64,000 nt of DNA from Palleronia sediminis. GTDB lineage: Bacteria > Pseudomonadota > Alphaproteobacteria > Rhodobacterales > Rhodobacteraceae. Location: NCBI RefSeq assembly GCF_004358695.1, contig NZ_SNAA01000004.1:124001-188000 (forward strand), in the 5' to 3' direction. A program made the translations under genes and the position numbers. The notes under the pieces are model-generated. The model worked only from the letters and a program-made list of their open reading frames with translations. It made no database searches and was not told where the DNA came from. Of this stretch, positions 46,263-54,905 are shown in pieces (position 1 is the stretch's first letter; the number at the start of each line of letters is the position of its first letter).

Positions 46263-47342
46263 ATGCCGTCTGACCGCGCGCGCGGCCCCCGCCCCGAGCC
46301 GTTGCGGTTCCTCGTCCCGTCGCCGCCCCGGTTCGGCGCGCCGGTCGAGATCGCGCCGGGCCTGCGCTGGCTGAGGCTTCCGCTGCCCATGGCGCTCGAT
46401 CACGTGAATTGCTGGATGCTCGACGAGGGCGCGGGGGTGGCGGTGGTCGATACCGGGCTCGACACGCGGCGGACGCGGGCGCTGTGGCGCGCGGCGCTGG
46501 ACGGGCGGCGGGTGACGCGCGTTCTGTGCACCCATCATCATCCCGACCACATGGGTCTCGCCGGCTGGTTCGCGGAAACCCACGGTGCCGAGATCCTCAT
46601 GCCGCGGACCGGCTGGCTGACGGCGCGCAGGCTGCAACGCGACGTGCAGGACCGCCCCGCGCCGGAAACGGTGGCCTTCTGGCGCGCGGCCGGGATGGAT
46701 GCGGCCATCCTGTCGGCCCGGCTGGCCGAGCGGCCCTTCAACCTCGCCGATGTCACCGCGCCCCTGCCGCCGGGCCATACCCGGTTGCGCGGCGACACGC
46801 GGATCGTGCTGGGCGGCCGGCGCTGGACCGTCCGCATGGGCGAGGGGCATGCGCCCGAACATGCGACGCTCTGGGACGAGGCGGGCGGGATCGTGCTGGG
46901 CGGGGACCAGATGTTGCCCTCGATCTCGCCCAATCTCAGCGTCTATCCCTCCGCGCCCGAGGCCGACCCGGTGGGCGACTGGCTCGCCTCCTGCGCGCGG
47001 CTGCGGGGCCATGCCCGCGACGGGATGACGGTGCTGCCGGGGCACGGGCTGCCCTATCGCGGGCTCGCCAGGCGGCTGGGCCAGATGATCGACAACCACC
47101 TGGGCGCGCTCGACCGGCTGCGCGCGCATCTCGCACGGCCGCGCACCGCCTGCGCCTGTTTCACGCCGCTTTTCGGCCGCGAGATCGGGGCGGGGGCCTA
47201 TGGCCTCGCGCTGGGCGAGGCGGTGGCGCATTGCCAGCACCTCGTTCACCGGGGCGAGACGCGGCGCGACCGCGACCCCGCCACGGGCGCGTGGCTCTAT
47301 CGCATGGCGAACGCGGGCGAGGGCGCGGATCTGCCCCGGTGA
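46263..47342 (+). CDS. MBL-fold metallo-hydrolase
   Basis: The 359-residue protein has the metallo-beta-lactamase superfamily motif VLCTHHHPDHMGLAGWF (HxHxDH). It also has the downstream ligands GEGHAPEHATL, GGDQMLPSISPN and LPGHGLPYRG, which bind two metals. The arrangement and C-terminal helical extension match the LACTB2/glyoxalase-like group. Hydrolysis of a thioester or phosphoester is likely, but the substrate is unknown. The chosen ATG (46263) has a weak ribosome-binding site and earlier in-frame starts are possible. Confidence 0.85.
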   Translation: MPSDRARGPRPEPLRFLVPSPPRFGAPVEIAPGLRWLRLPLPMALDHVNCWMLDEGAGVAVVDTGLDTRRTRALWRAALDGRRVTRVLCTHHHPDHMGLAGWFAETHGAEILMPRTGWLTARRLQRDVQDRPAPETVAFWRAAGMDAAILSARLAERPFNLADVTAPLPPGHTRLRGDTRIVLGGRRWTVRMGEGHAPEHATLWDEAGGIVLGGDQMLPSISPNLSVYPSAPEADPVGDWLASCARLRGHARDGMTVLPGHGLPYRGLARRLGQMIDNHLGALDRLRAHLARPRTACACFTPLFGREIGAGAYGLALGEAVAHCQHLVHRGETRRDRDPATGAWLYRMANAGEGADLPR

Positions 47343-47397
47343 CAGCCCTGCCCGAATGGTCTAAGACCCGCGACGACACGCGCAACGGAGCACCGCG

Positions 47398-47532
47398 ATG
47401 GCCAAGCACACCCCCGGCTCGATGGATATCGAAGAGCAGGAAAAGACCTTCAACGGGTTCATCAAGTGGACCACGCGCCTGACGATCGGCATCATCGTCG
47501 CGCTGATCCTGCTTTATATCGTCAACGGCTGA
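47398..47532 (+). CDS. aa3-type cytochrome c oxidase subunit IV
   Basis: This 44-residue protein has a charged N-terminus (MAKHTPGSMDIEEQEKTF) followed by NGFIKWTTRLTIG and one membrane helix ending LLYIVNG. The length, single helix and EQEKTFxGFIKW pattern match the tiny subunit IV of Paracoccus/Rhodobacter aa3 oxidase, which surrounds the core without binding cofactors. ACGGAG lies eight bases before the ATG. Subunits I-III are not nearby, which is normal for this small gene. Confidence 0.88.
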   Translation: MAKHTPGSMDIEEQEKTFNGFIKWTTRLTIGIIVALILLYIVNG

Positions 47533-47536
47533 GCGG

Positions 47537-48142
47537 GTGTTCCGCCCGGTCGCGGCGGGCGTCGCGCTGGCCGCGCTCGCGGCCTGCGGCGGGGCCGACC
47601 TGCCCGCGGATGACGCGCCCCTGGCCGAGGTGCAGCGCCGGGCCTATTCCGACGGCGGCGCCACGCAGATCAAGCTTTTCACCGTCCTGCGCGAGGGCGA
47701 GACGCAGGGGCTGCATACCGCGCTGCTGATCGACGGGCAGCGGCGCGTGCTCTGGGATCCGGCGGGCAGCTTTTCCCTGCCCATCGTGCCCGAACGGGGC
47801 GACGTGCTGCACGGCATCACGCCGCGGGTCGAGCTTGCCTATACCGATTACCACGTCCGCGGCGATATCGAGATGACGGTGCAGACCCTGCCCGTGCCGC
47901 CCGAGACCGCCGCGCGGCTGACCGGGCTGGTCGAGGCGCATGGCGCCGCCGACAAGGCCACCTGCGCCCGCGAAACCAGCGCCATCCTGCGCGAGGCGGG
48001 GTTCGACCTGCCGCAGACCTGGTATCCGCGCGTGCTCATGCGCGGCTTCGGCGCGCTGCCGGGGGTCGCCACCGTCCGCATCGACGAGGCGACGGTCGAC
48101 ACCTCGCACGGCGTCACCTTCGTCGGGCCCGGCGCGGGCTAG
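47537..48142 (+). CDS. Lipoprotein of unknown function
   Basis: The 201-residue protein begins at a GTG, five bases after the oxidase subunit stop, and has a short signal ending in a lipobox, LAAC at residues 14-17. The mature part includes THTALLIDGQRRVLWDPAGSF-like text (HTALLIDG...LWDPAGSF) and a CARETSAILREAGF segment near the C-terminal third. A fold with a conserved His, Asp and Cys is possible. I do not recognise a named family. It is likely anchored in the membrane facing the periplasm. Confidence 0.7.
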   Translation: MFRPVAAGVALAALAACGGADLPADDAPLAEVQRRAYSDGGATQIKLFTVLREGETQGLHTALLIDGQRRVLWDPAGSFSLPIVPERGDVLHGITPRVELAYTDYHVRGDIEMTVQTLPVPPETAARLTGLVEAHGAADKATCARETSAILREAGFDLPQTWYPRVLMRGFGALPGVATVRIDEATVDTSHGVTFVGPGAG

Positions 48143-48239
48143 CGGCGGCGCTCTGGCATCCCGCTTGAGGCCGCTCTAGGGTCGGGCGGGCGGCCCGGCC
48201 TGGCCGGGGCGCGCACCCCGCAACCGACCCGAGGCCGCC

Positions 48240-49130
48240 ATGCCCGCCGACGATATCCCCGTGTCCGACCGCCCCGGCTACCTGATCGCGCCCGACCCCG
48301 AGGCGCCCCGCCTGACCCGCGCGGTCGAGGGCACCGATCACGAGGGCCGCGCGCAGACCATCGCCGTGGTCGAGGAACGGCCCCTGACCATCTATCTCAA
48401 CGGCCAGGAAATCGTCACCGCCATGACCATCGGCGACTATCCCGACCTTCTGGCGCTGGGATTCCTGCGCAACCAGGGGATGCTGCGCGACGGCGAGACG
48501 GTGACGGGGGTGGACCATGACGACGATCTCGACGTCGTGGTCGTGCGCACCGACCGCCCCACGAATCACGAGGAAAAGCTGGCGCGCAAGACCCGCACCA
48601 GCGGGTGCGCCGTGGGCACCGTGTTCGGCGACATGATGGAGGGGCTCGAGGCGCTGACCCTGCCCCCCGCCGAGATCCGCACGAGCTGGCTCTATGCGCT
48701 GGCCGAGCGGATCAACACCACCCCATCGCTCTATCTCGGCGCCGGGGCCATTCACGGCACCGTCCTGTGCCAGGGCGACCGCCCGCTCGTCTACATGGAG
48801 GATGTCGGCCGCCACAACGCCGTCGACAAGGTGGCGGGATGGATGCTCAGCACCGGCACCGGGCCCGCCGACAAGATCCTCTATACCACCGGGCGCCTCA
48901 CCTCGGAAATGGTCATCAAATGCGCCCATATGGGGATTCCGGCGCTGGTGTCGCGCTCGGGCTTTACCGCCTGGGGGGTCGAGATCGCGCGGCAGGTCGA
49001 TCTGACGCTGATCGGGCGGATGCGGGGGCGGCGCTTTGTCTGCCTGTCGGGCGAGCACCGCCTGATCCGCGATGCCGATCCCGCGGGTGCATCCTCGGAC
49101 CGCCCCCGGCGGAGCGCCGATCATGGCTGA
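48240..49130 (+). CDS. fdhD: Formate dehydrogenase accessory sulfurtransferase FdhD
   Basis: The 296-residue protein matches FdhD, which passes sulfur from a cysteine desulfurase to the bis-MGD cofactor of formate dehydrogenase. Features are VEERPLTIYLNGQEIVTAM, DYPDLLALGFLRN, GAIHGTVLC, MEDVGRHNAVDKV and GRLTSEMVIK. The sulfur-carrier loop has one Cys at about 123 (TSGCAVGT) rather than the CxxC of E. coli. It overlaps mobA by eight bases and starts a molybdenum-cofactor operon; no formate dehydrogenase structural gene is in the window. Confidence 0.92.
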   Translation: MPADDIPVSDRPGYLIAPDPEAPRLTRAVEGTDHEGRAQTIAVVEERPLTIYLNGQEIVTAMTIGDYPDLLALGFLRNQGMLRDGETVTGVDHDDDLDVVVVRTDRPTNHEEKLARKTRTSGCAVGTVFGDMMEGLEALTLPPAEIRTSWLYALAERINTTPSLYLGAGAIHGTVLCQGDRPLVYMEDVGRHNAVDKVAGWMLSTGTGPADKILYTTGRLTSEMVIKCAHMGIPALVSRSGFTAWGVEIARQVDLTLIGRMRGRRFVCLSGEHRLIRDADPAGASSDRPRRSADHG

Positions 49131-49746
49131 GCCGGTGACGGCGCCCCTGGGCGTGATCCTGGCCGGCGGGCAGGCGCGGCGCATGGGCGGGGGCGACAAG
49201 GGCCGGCTCGAGATCGGGGGGCGCAGCATCCTCGATCACGTCCGCGACCGGCTGGGGCCGCAGGTCGAGGCGATGGCGCTCAACGCCAATGGCGACCCGG
49301 CGCGTTTCGCCGATACCGGCCTGCCGGTTCTCGCCGACAGCATCGACGGGTTCGCCGGGCCGCTGGCCGGGGTGCTGGCCGGGCTCGACTGGGCGGCGGG
49401 GCAGGGCGCGCGCCATATCGTCACCGTCGCAGCCGATACGCCGTTCTTTCCCGCCGATCTCGTGCCGCAGCTTTTGCTGGCGGCCGAGGCGCAGGGCAAA
49501 CCCATCGCGCTGGCCGCGACGCCGGACCCCGAACGCGGGATCGCGCGGCATCCGACCTTCGGGCTCTGGCCCGTGGCGCTGCGCGAGGATCTGCGCGCCG
49601 CGCTTGCCGCGGGCACGCGCAAGGTCGTCGCCTGGACCGACCGGTACGGCACCGCGCTGGCCAGTTTCCCCGTCGACCGGGGCGACCCGTTCTTCAACGT
49701 GAACACCCCCGACGATCTCGCCCGCGCGCGCGAGCGGTCGGCATGA
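49123..49746 (+). CDS. mobA: Molybdenum cofactor guanylyltransferase
   Basis: The 207-residue protein attaches GMP to molybdopterin to form MGD. The nucleotidyltransferase start is ILAGGQARRMGGGDKGRLEI, with the GTP-binding loop and lysine, and VAADTPFFPADLV carries the metal-binding Asp. NTPDDLARA closes the domain. The ATG lies within the end of fdhD, with GGAG upstream. The stop overlaps mobB in ATGA. It serves bis-MGD enzymes such as formate dehydrogenase. Confidence 0.93.
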   Translation: MAEPVTAPLGVILAGGQARRMGGGDKGRLEIGGRSILDHVRDRLGPQVEAMALNANGDPARFADTGLPVLADSIDGFAGPLAGVLAGLDWAAGQGARHIVTVAADTPFFPADLVPQLLLAAEAQGKPIALAATPDPERGIARHPTFGLWPVALREDLRAALAAGTRKVVAWTDRYGTALASFPVDRGDPFFNVNTPDDLARARERSA

Positions 49747-50237
49747 GGGTCTTTGGCGTGACCGGCTGGAAGAACGCCGGAAAGACCGGGCTGATGGAGC
49801 GTCTGGTGGCCGAGTTCACCGGCCGCGGCGTGTCCGTCTCGACGCTGAAACACGCCCATCACAGTTTCGACGTGGACCCGCCCGGCAAGGACAGCCGCCG
49901 CCACCGCGAGGCGGGGGCGCGGCAGGCGATGCTGTCCAGCAGCAACCGCTGGGCGCTGATGACCGAGCTGCGCGGCGCGCAGGAGCCGACGCTCGCCGAT
50001 CTGCTGGCGCGGCTCGACCCGGTCGACCTGGTGCTGATCGAGGGTTGGAAACGCGACCGTCACCCCAAGGTCGAGGCCTGGCGCGCCGAGACCGGGCACC
50101 GGCTGATCGCGCCGGGCGATCCGACGATCCGCGCCGTGGCGGCCAAGGGCGATCCGGGGCCGCTCGACCGCCCGCTGCTCGACCTCGACGACACGGGCGC
50201 CATCGCCGATTTCATCGCGGCGGAGGTGGGGCTGTGA
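49743..50237 (+). CDS. mobB: Molybdopterin-guanine dinucleotide biosynthesis protein B
   Basis: The 164-residue P-loop GTPase-like protein has Walker A VTGWKNAGKTGLMERLV and the typical STLKHAHHSFDVDPPGKDS segment. EGWKRDRHPKVEAWR is also diagnostic. It binds GTP and assists MobA but is not essential in E. coli. It is coupled by four-base overlaps to mobA upstream and to the moeA fusion downstream. Confidence 0.93.
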   Translation: MRVFGVTGWKNAGKTGLMERLVAEFTGRGVSVSTLKHAHHSFDVDPPGKDSRRHREAGARQAMLSSSNRWALMTELRGAQEPTLADLLARLDPVDLVLIEGWKRDRHPKVEAWRAETGHRLIAPGDPTIRAVAAKGDPGPLDRPLLDLDDTGAIADFIAAEVGL

Positions 50238-52366
50238 GGGGGTTCGACACGATCCTCGTCGTGGACTGGTCCGCCGCCGAAGGCGTGCGCCGGGCCGAAC
50301 GCGATTCGATCTGGATCGGCGCCGTGAGGGACGGTATGGCCGAGAAACCCCGCCCCATGCCCACCCGCCGCGAGGCCGAGACCTGGCTCGCCGACCGGAT
50401 CGGGTCCGAAATCGCGGCCGGCCGGCGCGTCATGGCGGCGTTCGACTTTCCGTTCGGCTACCCGGCCGGCTTTGCCGAGGCCGTCACCGGGGCGTCCGAT
50501 CCGCTGCGGCTCTGGGACTGGCTGGCCGAGCGGATCGAGGACGATGCGCGCGGTCGCAACAACCGCTTCGAGGTGGCCGCGGACCTGAACCGGCTTTTCC
50601 CCGGAACCGGCCCGTTCTGGGGCAAGCCGCACCGGGACCGTTTCCCCGACATCCCCTATCACGGCCGGTCCCGCGACGGGCACGGTATGGCCGAGAAACG
50701 CGCTTGCGAGGTCGCCTCGGGCGCCTCTTCCAGCGTGTGGCAGTTGTTCTTCAACCCGACCGTCGGCAGCCAGGCGCTCATGGGTCTGCCGATGCTCTCG
50801 CGCCTGCGCCGGATCGAGGGCCTCGCGGTCTGGCCGTTCGAGCCCGTCGACGACGCCCCGGCGGTTCTGGCCGAGATCTGGCCCGGCCTGATCGAGCAGG
50901 CCGTCAGGGGCAGGGAGGGCATCCGCGACATGCAGCAGGTCGCGCGCCTTGCCTGGGCGTTCTCGCGGCTTTCCACTGCCGAGCTGACCGATATGATGGA
51001 CGTGGACGCGCCCGAAGAGGGCTGGATCCTCGGGGCCGGTCACGGCCCGCGCCTGACGGAGCTTGCCATGACCGCGCCCGATCCGATGGCCGACCCGCCC
51101 CCCGCCGCACGCGCCCCCCTCGAACCTCCGCCCCTGTCGAACGACTGTTTCGCCCTGCCGCCCGGCGTTCACTGGACCCCGGTCGACGAGGCGCTGGACC
51201 TTCTGCGCGCGCGGCTCTCGCCCGTGGCGGGGCGCGAGACGGTCCCCGCGGTGGGGGCGGATGGCCGCATCCTCGCGGCCGATGCGGTGGCGCGCCGGGC
51301 CAACCCGCCGGGGGCCAACAGCGCGGTGGACGGCTACGGCTTCGCCCACGAAGCGACCGGCGCCGGGCCGCAGCACCTGCCGCTGATCGCGGGGCGCGCC
51401 GCTGCGGGGGCGCCCCTTGCCGGCGCCGTGCCGCGGGGGCAGGCGGTGCGCATCCTCACCGGGGCGCTGATCCCCGAAGGGGTCGATACCGTCGTGCTCG
51501 AAGAGGACACGCGCACCGATGGCACGGCCATCGCCTTCAACGGGCCGGTCAAGCGCGGTGCCAATACCCGCCGCGCGGGCGAGGATGTCGATGCGGGCGC
51601 GGTGCTGCTGCCCGCGGGCCACGCGCTGCGCCCCGCCGACCTGGCGCTGTTGGCCGCGACCGGTGTCGCCGAGGTCGAGGTGTTCCGCCGGCTGCGCGTG
51701 GGCGTTCTGTCCACCGGGGACGAGCTGGGCGCGCCGGGCGTCGATCCCGATCCGGCCGTCACCTATGACGCGAACCGTCCGATGCTGCTCGCGCTGGCCG
51801 CGCGCTGGGGCCACGAGCCGGTCGATCTGGGCCATTGCGCCGACGACCGCGACGCCCTGCGCGCCGTTCTGGACGGGGCGGGCACCGATGTGATCGTGAC
51901 CTCGGGCGGGGCCTCGGCGGGCGACGAGGATCACGTCTCGGCGTTGCTGGGCGAGACCGGCAGCCTTGCCGCGTGGCGCATCGCGCTCAAGCCCGGCCGC
52001 CCTCTGGCGCTGGGCATCTGGAAGGGGCGGCCCGTCTTCGGCGTGCCCGGCAACCCGGTCGCGGCCTTTACCTGCGCGCTGATCTTTGCGCGCCCGGCGC
52101 TGTCGCTGCTGGCGGGCGGCGGCTGGCGGGCGCCCCTGGCCATGACGGTGCCCGCGGGGTTCGCCAAGCGCAAGAAGGCCGGGCGGCGCGAGTTCCTGCG
52201 CGCCCGGCTGCGCGACGGGCGGGCCGAAGTCTTTGCCTCCGAAGGGTCGGGGCGCATCTCGGGGCTGGCCTGGGCCGAGGGGTTCGTCGAACTGCCCGAC
52301 GGCCCGGCCGAGATCGCGCCGGGCGATCCGGTGCGGTTCCTGCCCTATGCGGGGTTCGGGCTTTAG
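50234..52366 (+). CDS. moeA: RNase-H-like (DUF429-type) domain fused to molybdopterin molybdotransferase MoeA
   Basis: The 710-residue fusion starts at GTG, overlapping the mobB stop (GTGA) with GGAGG seven bases upstream. Residues 1 to about 285 look like an RNase-H-fold domain: TILVVDWSAAEG (Asp 11) and MAAFDFPFGYPAGF (Asp 71) resemble the metal-binding strands of DUF429-like proteins. From about residue 300 a complete MoeA follows: PPGANSAVDGYGF, RILTGALIPEG, GVLSTGDEL, VTSGGASAGDEDHV and FGVPGNPVAAF. MoeA inserts molybdate into adenylylated molybdopterin. The N-domain's job in cofactor synthesis is unknown. The 3' end overlaps the convergent zinc-ribbon gene. Confidence 0.88.
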   Translation: MRGFDTILVVDWSAAEGVRRAERDSIWIGAVRDGMAEKPRPMPTRREAETWLADRIGSEIAAGRRVMAAFDFPFGYPAGFAEAVTGASDPLRLWDWLAERIEDDARGRNNRFEVAADLNRLFPGTGPFWGKPHRDRFPDIPYHGRSRDGHGMAEKRACEVASGASSSVWQLFFNPTVGSQALMGLPMLSRLRRIEGLAVWPFEPVDDAPAVLAEIWPGLIEQAVRGREGIRDMQQVARLAWAFSRLSTAELTDMMDVDAPEEGWILGAGHGPRLTELAMTAPDPMADPPPAARAPLEPPPLSNDCFALPPGVHWTPVDEALDLLRARLSPVAGRETVPAVGADGRILAADAVARRANPPGANSAVDGYGFAHEATGAGPQHLPLIAGRAAAGAPLAGAVPRGQAVRILTGALIPEGVDTVVLEEDTRTDGTAIAFNGPVKRGANTRRAGEDVDAGAVLLPAGHALRPADLALLAATGVAEVEVFRRLRVGVLSTGDELGAPGVDPDPAVTYDANRPMLLALAARWGHEPVDLGHCADDRDALRAVLDGAGTDVIVTSGGASAGDEDHVSALLGETGSLAAWRIALKPGRPLALGIWKGRPVFGVPGNPVAAFTCALIFARPALSLLAGGGWRAPLAMTVPAGFAKRKKAGRREFLRARLRDGRAEVFASEGSGRISGLAWAEGFVELPDGPAEIAPGDPVRFLPYAGFGL

Positions 52367-53175
52367 CCCGCCAGACCCGCGATGGCCGAGGCCGCGCTTT
52401 GCAGCAGCGCGTCGACCTGCGCGCGCATCCCGTTCGCCGCCTCGACATAGCCCGCCAGCGCGGGCCTGAGCGACGGCACCGCCTCGGCCAGCGCGGGGGC
52501 AAGGAGGTAAAGCGCGACGAGCCCCGCTCCCAGCGCCACGACCAGCGCGAATCCCACCCTGAAGCCGCCGCGCCCGCCGGACTCGTCACCTTCGGGATCG
52601 GCATCGGGCCCGGCGCTGCGGCCGGTGAGGGTCGAATTGATCTCGTCGATATCGGGCAGCAGGTCGCCGCGCGAGGCGGCGGCGCGGCGCGCGTCCTCGG
52701 TGGTGCGGCGGATGCGGGGCGGGGCGCCCGGGGACGCGGGGTCGGGCACCGCCTGCGGCCCCTCGTGCATCGCCGCGTCGAGCGGCCCGGCGGCGGGCTC
52801 GGGCGCGTCCTGCGCCGCATCCGTGTCGGCCGTCGCACGGGCCTCGGCCTCGGCCTCGGCGCGGCGGGTGCGGCGGGCGGCGGCCTCGCGCTCGGCCTCC
52901 TCGCGCAGGATGCGCCGCGTCTCGGGGTCGAGCTCGCGCTTGGGCGGCTCGGGCGGCTCGAACCCGTCATCGCCGGCGTCGTCCCCGTCGCCGCCGTCGT
53001 CGTCGTCATCCGCGATATCCTCGGGACGGGGCGCGGGGGGCGCGATCCGGGCGCCCGGCGGGGTAAAGAACCACATATGGCCGCATGTCGAACACTGCAC
53101 GTCGCGCCCGTTCTCTGGGATGAGGCCGGGGTCTATCTCGTATTCCGCCGCGCAGTTTGGGCAGGTCAGCCGCAT
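52363..53175 (-). CDS. MJ0042-type zinc-ribbon membrane protein
   Basis: The 270-residue protein begins with a zinc ribbon: CPNC at residues 5-8 and CSTC at about 28-31, ending in GHMWFF. A long acidic and Arg/Glu-rich linker follows, with a helical EEAEREAAARRTRRAEAEA segment. One membrane helix lies at about residues 205-227, then a short periplasmic tail. The function is unknown; similar proteins sit beside ftsEX in related bacteria, as here. It diverges from ftsE and may share regulation with it. Confidence 0.85.
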   Translation of the reverse strand: MRLTCPNCAAEYEIDPGLIPENGRDVQCSTCGHMWFFTPPGARIAPPAPRPEDIADDDDDGGDGDDAGDDGFEPPEPPKRELDPETRRILREEAEREAAARRTRRAEAEAEARATADTDAAQDAPEPAAGPLDAAMHEGPQAVPDPASPGAPPRIRRTTEDARRAAASRGDLLPDIDEINSTLTGRSAGPDADPEGDESGGRGGFRVGFALVVALGAGLVALYLLAPALAEAVPSLRPALAGYVEAANGMRAQVDALLQSAASAIAGLAG

Positions 53176-53328
53176 CGTCCCATCCGATCTGCCGCCCGAA
53201 ACTCCGGTCCCGCGGGCGGCTGTGAGCGTTTCTAGCGATTCGCGCCGGGCTTTCAAAGCCTTGCCGACACGGACGATTGAATCGGCGCCCCGAGTGAGGC
53301 AAAACACCCCCGCCGGGGGGAGTGCAAC

Positions 53329-54006
53329 GTGATCGAGCTGAGCGACGTCAGGTACGGATATGACGGGACCGCCCTGCTGACCGATATCAATCTCGCGCTC
53401 GTGCCCGGATCCTTTCACTTCCTCACCGGACCGTCCGGCGCGGGCAAGACCACGCTCATCAAGCTGTGCTATCTCGAACTGACGCCCTCGGGCGGGCAGG
53501 TCATGGCCTTCGGCCGGCCCGCCAGCCGGATGCGCCGCGACGAGATCGCGATGCTGCGCCGCAGGGTGGGCGTCGTTCACCAGGATTGCCGGTTCCTCGA
53601 TCACATGAATCTGCGCGACAACGTGGCCCTGCCGCTGTCGGTGGCGGGCGAATCGCTGACCGCGCATCGTGCCGAGATCGACGAGCTGATCGCCTGGGTG
53701 GGGCTCGCGGATCGCGCCCATGCCCTGCCGGCCGAGCTGTCGGGCGGCGAGAGGCAGCGTGCCGCGCTCGCCCGCGCGCTGATCCTGTCGCCCGACGTGA
53801 TCCTCGCCGACGAGCCGACCGGCAATGTCGACTGGGAGATGTCGCTCAAGCTGCTGACCCTGCTGATCGAGCTGAACCGCATGGGCAAATCGGTGCTGAT
53901 CGCGAGCCACGACCTGAACCTGATCCGCGCGGCCAAGGGACAGGCCAACGCGCGGGTTCTGCGGCTGCGGGCCGGGCGGCTGGAAATGGCGGGGGCGGAC
54001 CTGTGA
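53329..54006 (+). CDS. ftsE: Cell division ATP-binding protein FtsE
   Basis: The 225-residue ABC ATPase has Walker A TGPSGAGKTTLIKL, a Q-loop GVVHQDCRF, signature ELSGGERQRAALARAL and Walker B VILADEPTGNVD. With FtsX it forms the divisome complex that activates peptidoglycan hydrolases at the septum. The start is a GTG preceded by GGGGGAG. The stop overlaps ftsX in GTGA. Confidence 0.93.
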   Translation: MIELSDVRYGYDGTALLTDINLALVPGSFHFLTGPSGAGKTTLIKLCYLELTPSGGQVMAFGRPASRMRRDEIAMLRRRVGVVHQDCRFLDHMNLRDNVALPLSVAGESLTAHRAEIDELIAWVGLADRAHALPAELSGGERQRAALARALILSPDVILADEPTGNVDWEMSLKLLTLLIELNRMGKSVLIASHDLNLIRAAKGQANARVLRLRAGRLEMAGADL

Positions 54007-54905
54007 CGCTGATCTCGGACGCCATGTCGATTACCCGGCCCGAGCGCGGCTCGGACGGGGTGGTGCCGCCCACGGGCTTTACCGCGCGGCTGACCCAGTT
54101 CACCGCCGCCGGGATGGCCTTTCTCGCCGTTTTCGCGCTGGCGCTGTCGATGGCGACCGAACGGCTGGCCGACCGCTGGGGCGAGGCGCTGGCGCAAAGC
54201 GCGACCATCCGCATCTCGGCGCCATCGGAGCAGCGCGCGGCCCAGACCGAGGCGGTGCTGGAGATCCTCGGCGCGACGCCGGGGGTGGCGCAGGCCCGCG
54301 CGCTGGACGCGACCGAGCAGCAGGCGTTGCTGGCGCCGTTCTTCGGCCCCGATCTGCCGGTCGAGACGCTGCCGATCCCGCAGCTGGTCGAGATCGTCAC
54401 CGCCCCCGCGGGGTTCGACGCCGAGGGGCTGCGCCTGCGGCTGCGGGCCGAGGTGCCGGGCGCGGTGCTTGACGATCACACCGCCTGGCGCCGCCCGCTG
54501 ATCGCCGCGGCCGAACGGCTGAGCTGGCTCGGCATCGGGGCGATGGCGCTGATCGCGCTGATGACGGCGGCGATGACGACGCTGGCGGCGGGCTCGGCCC
54601 TGGCCGCGAACCGGCAGGTCTTGCAGGTGCTGCGGCTGGTCGGGGCGCAGGACGGGTTCATCGCGCGCGCCTTCGTGCGCCGGTTCACCTTTCGCGCGTT
54701 GACCGGCGCCGCGCTGGGCACGCTGGCCGGCATGCTCGCGATCTGGAGCTTGCCCGAGGTCGCCACGGGGGGCGGGTTCCTGACCGGGCTGGGCTTTTCC
54801 GGGGCGGGATGGCTCGCGCCGCTTCCGGTGCCGTTCCTGACCGCGGTGGTCGCGTTCCTCGCGACCCGCATGGCCGCCTTTCGCGCGCTCAGGGCCATCC
54901 CGTGA
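54003..54905 (+). CDS. ftsX: Cell division protein FtsX
   Basis: The 300-residue protein has a short cytosolic N-terminus, one membrane helix (AGMAFLAVFALALSMA), a periplasmic domain of about 120 residues and three C-terminal helices of the FtsX/MacB type (IGAMALIALMTAAMTTLA and others). The periplasmic domain usually recruits a hydrolase activator. It begins at GTG and is coupled to ftsE and plsC by four-base overlaps. Confidence 0.92.
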   Translation: MTLISDAMSITRPERGSDGVVPPTGFTARLTQFTAAGMAFLAVFALALSMATERLADRWGEALAQSATIRISAPSEQRAAQTEAVLEILGATPGVAQARALDATEQQALLAPFFGPDLPVETLPIPQLVEIVTAPAGFDAEGLRLRLRAEVPGAVLDDHTAWRRPLIAAAERLSWLGIGAMALIALMTAAMTTLAAGSALAANRQVLQVLRLVGAQDGFIARAFVRRFTFRALTGAALGTLAGMLAIWSLPEVATGGGFLTGLGFSGAGWLAPLPVPFLTAVVAFLATRMAAFRALRAIP

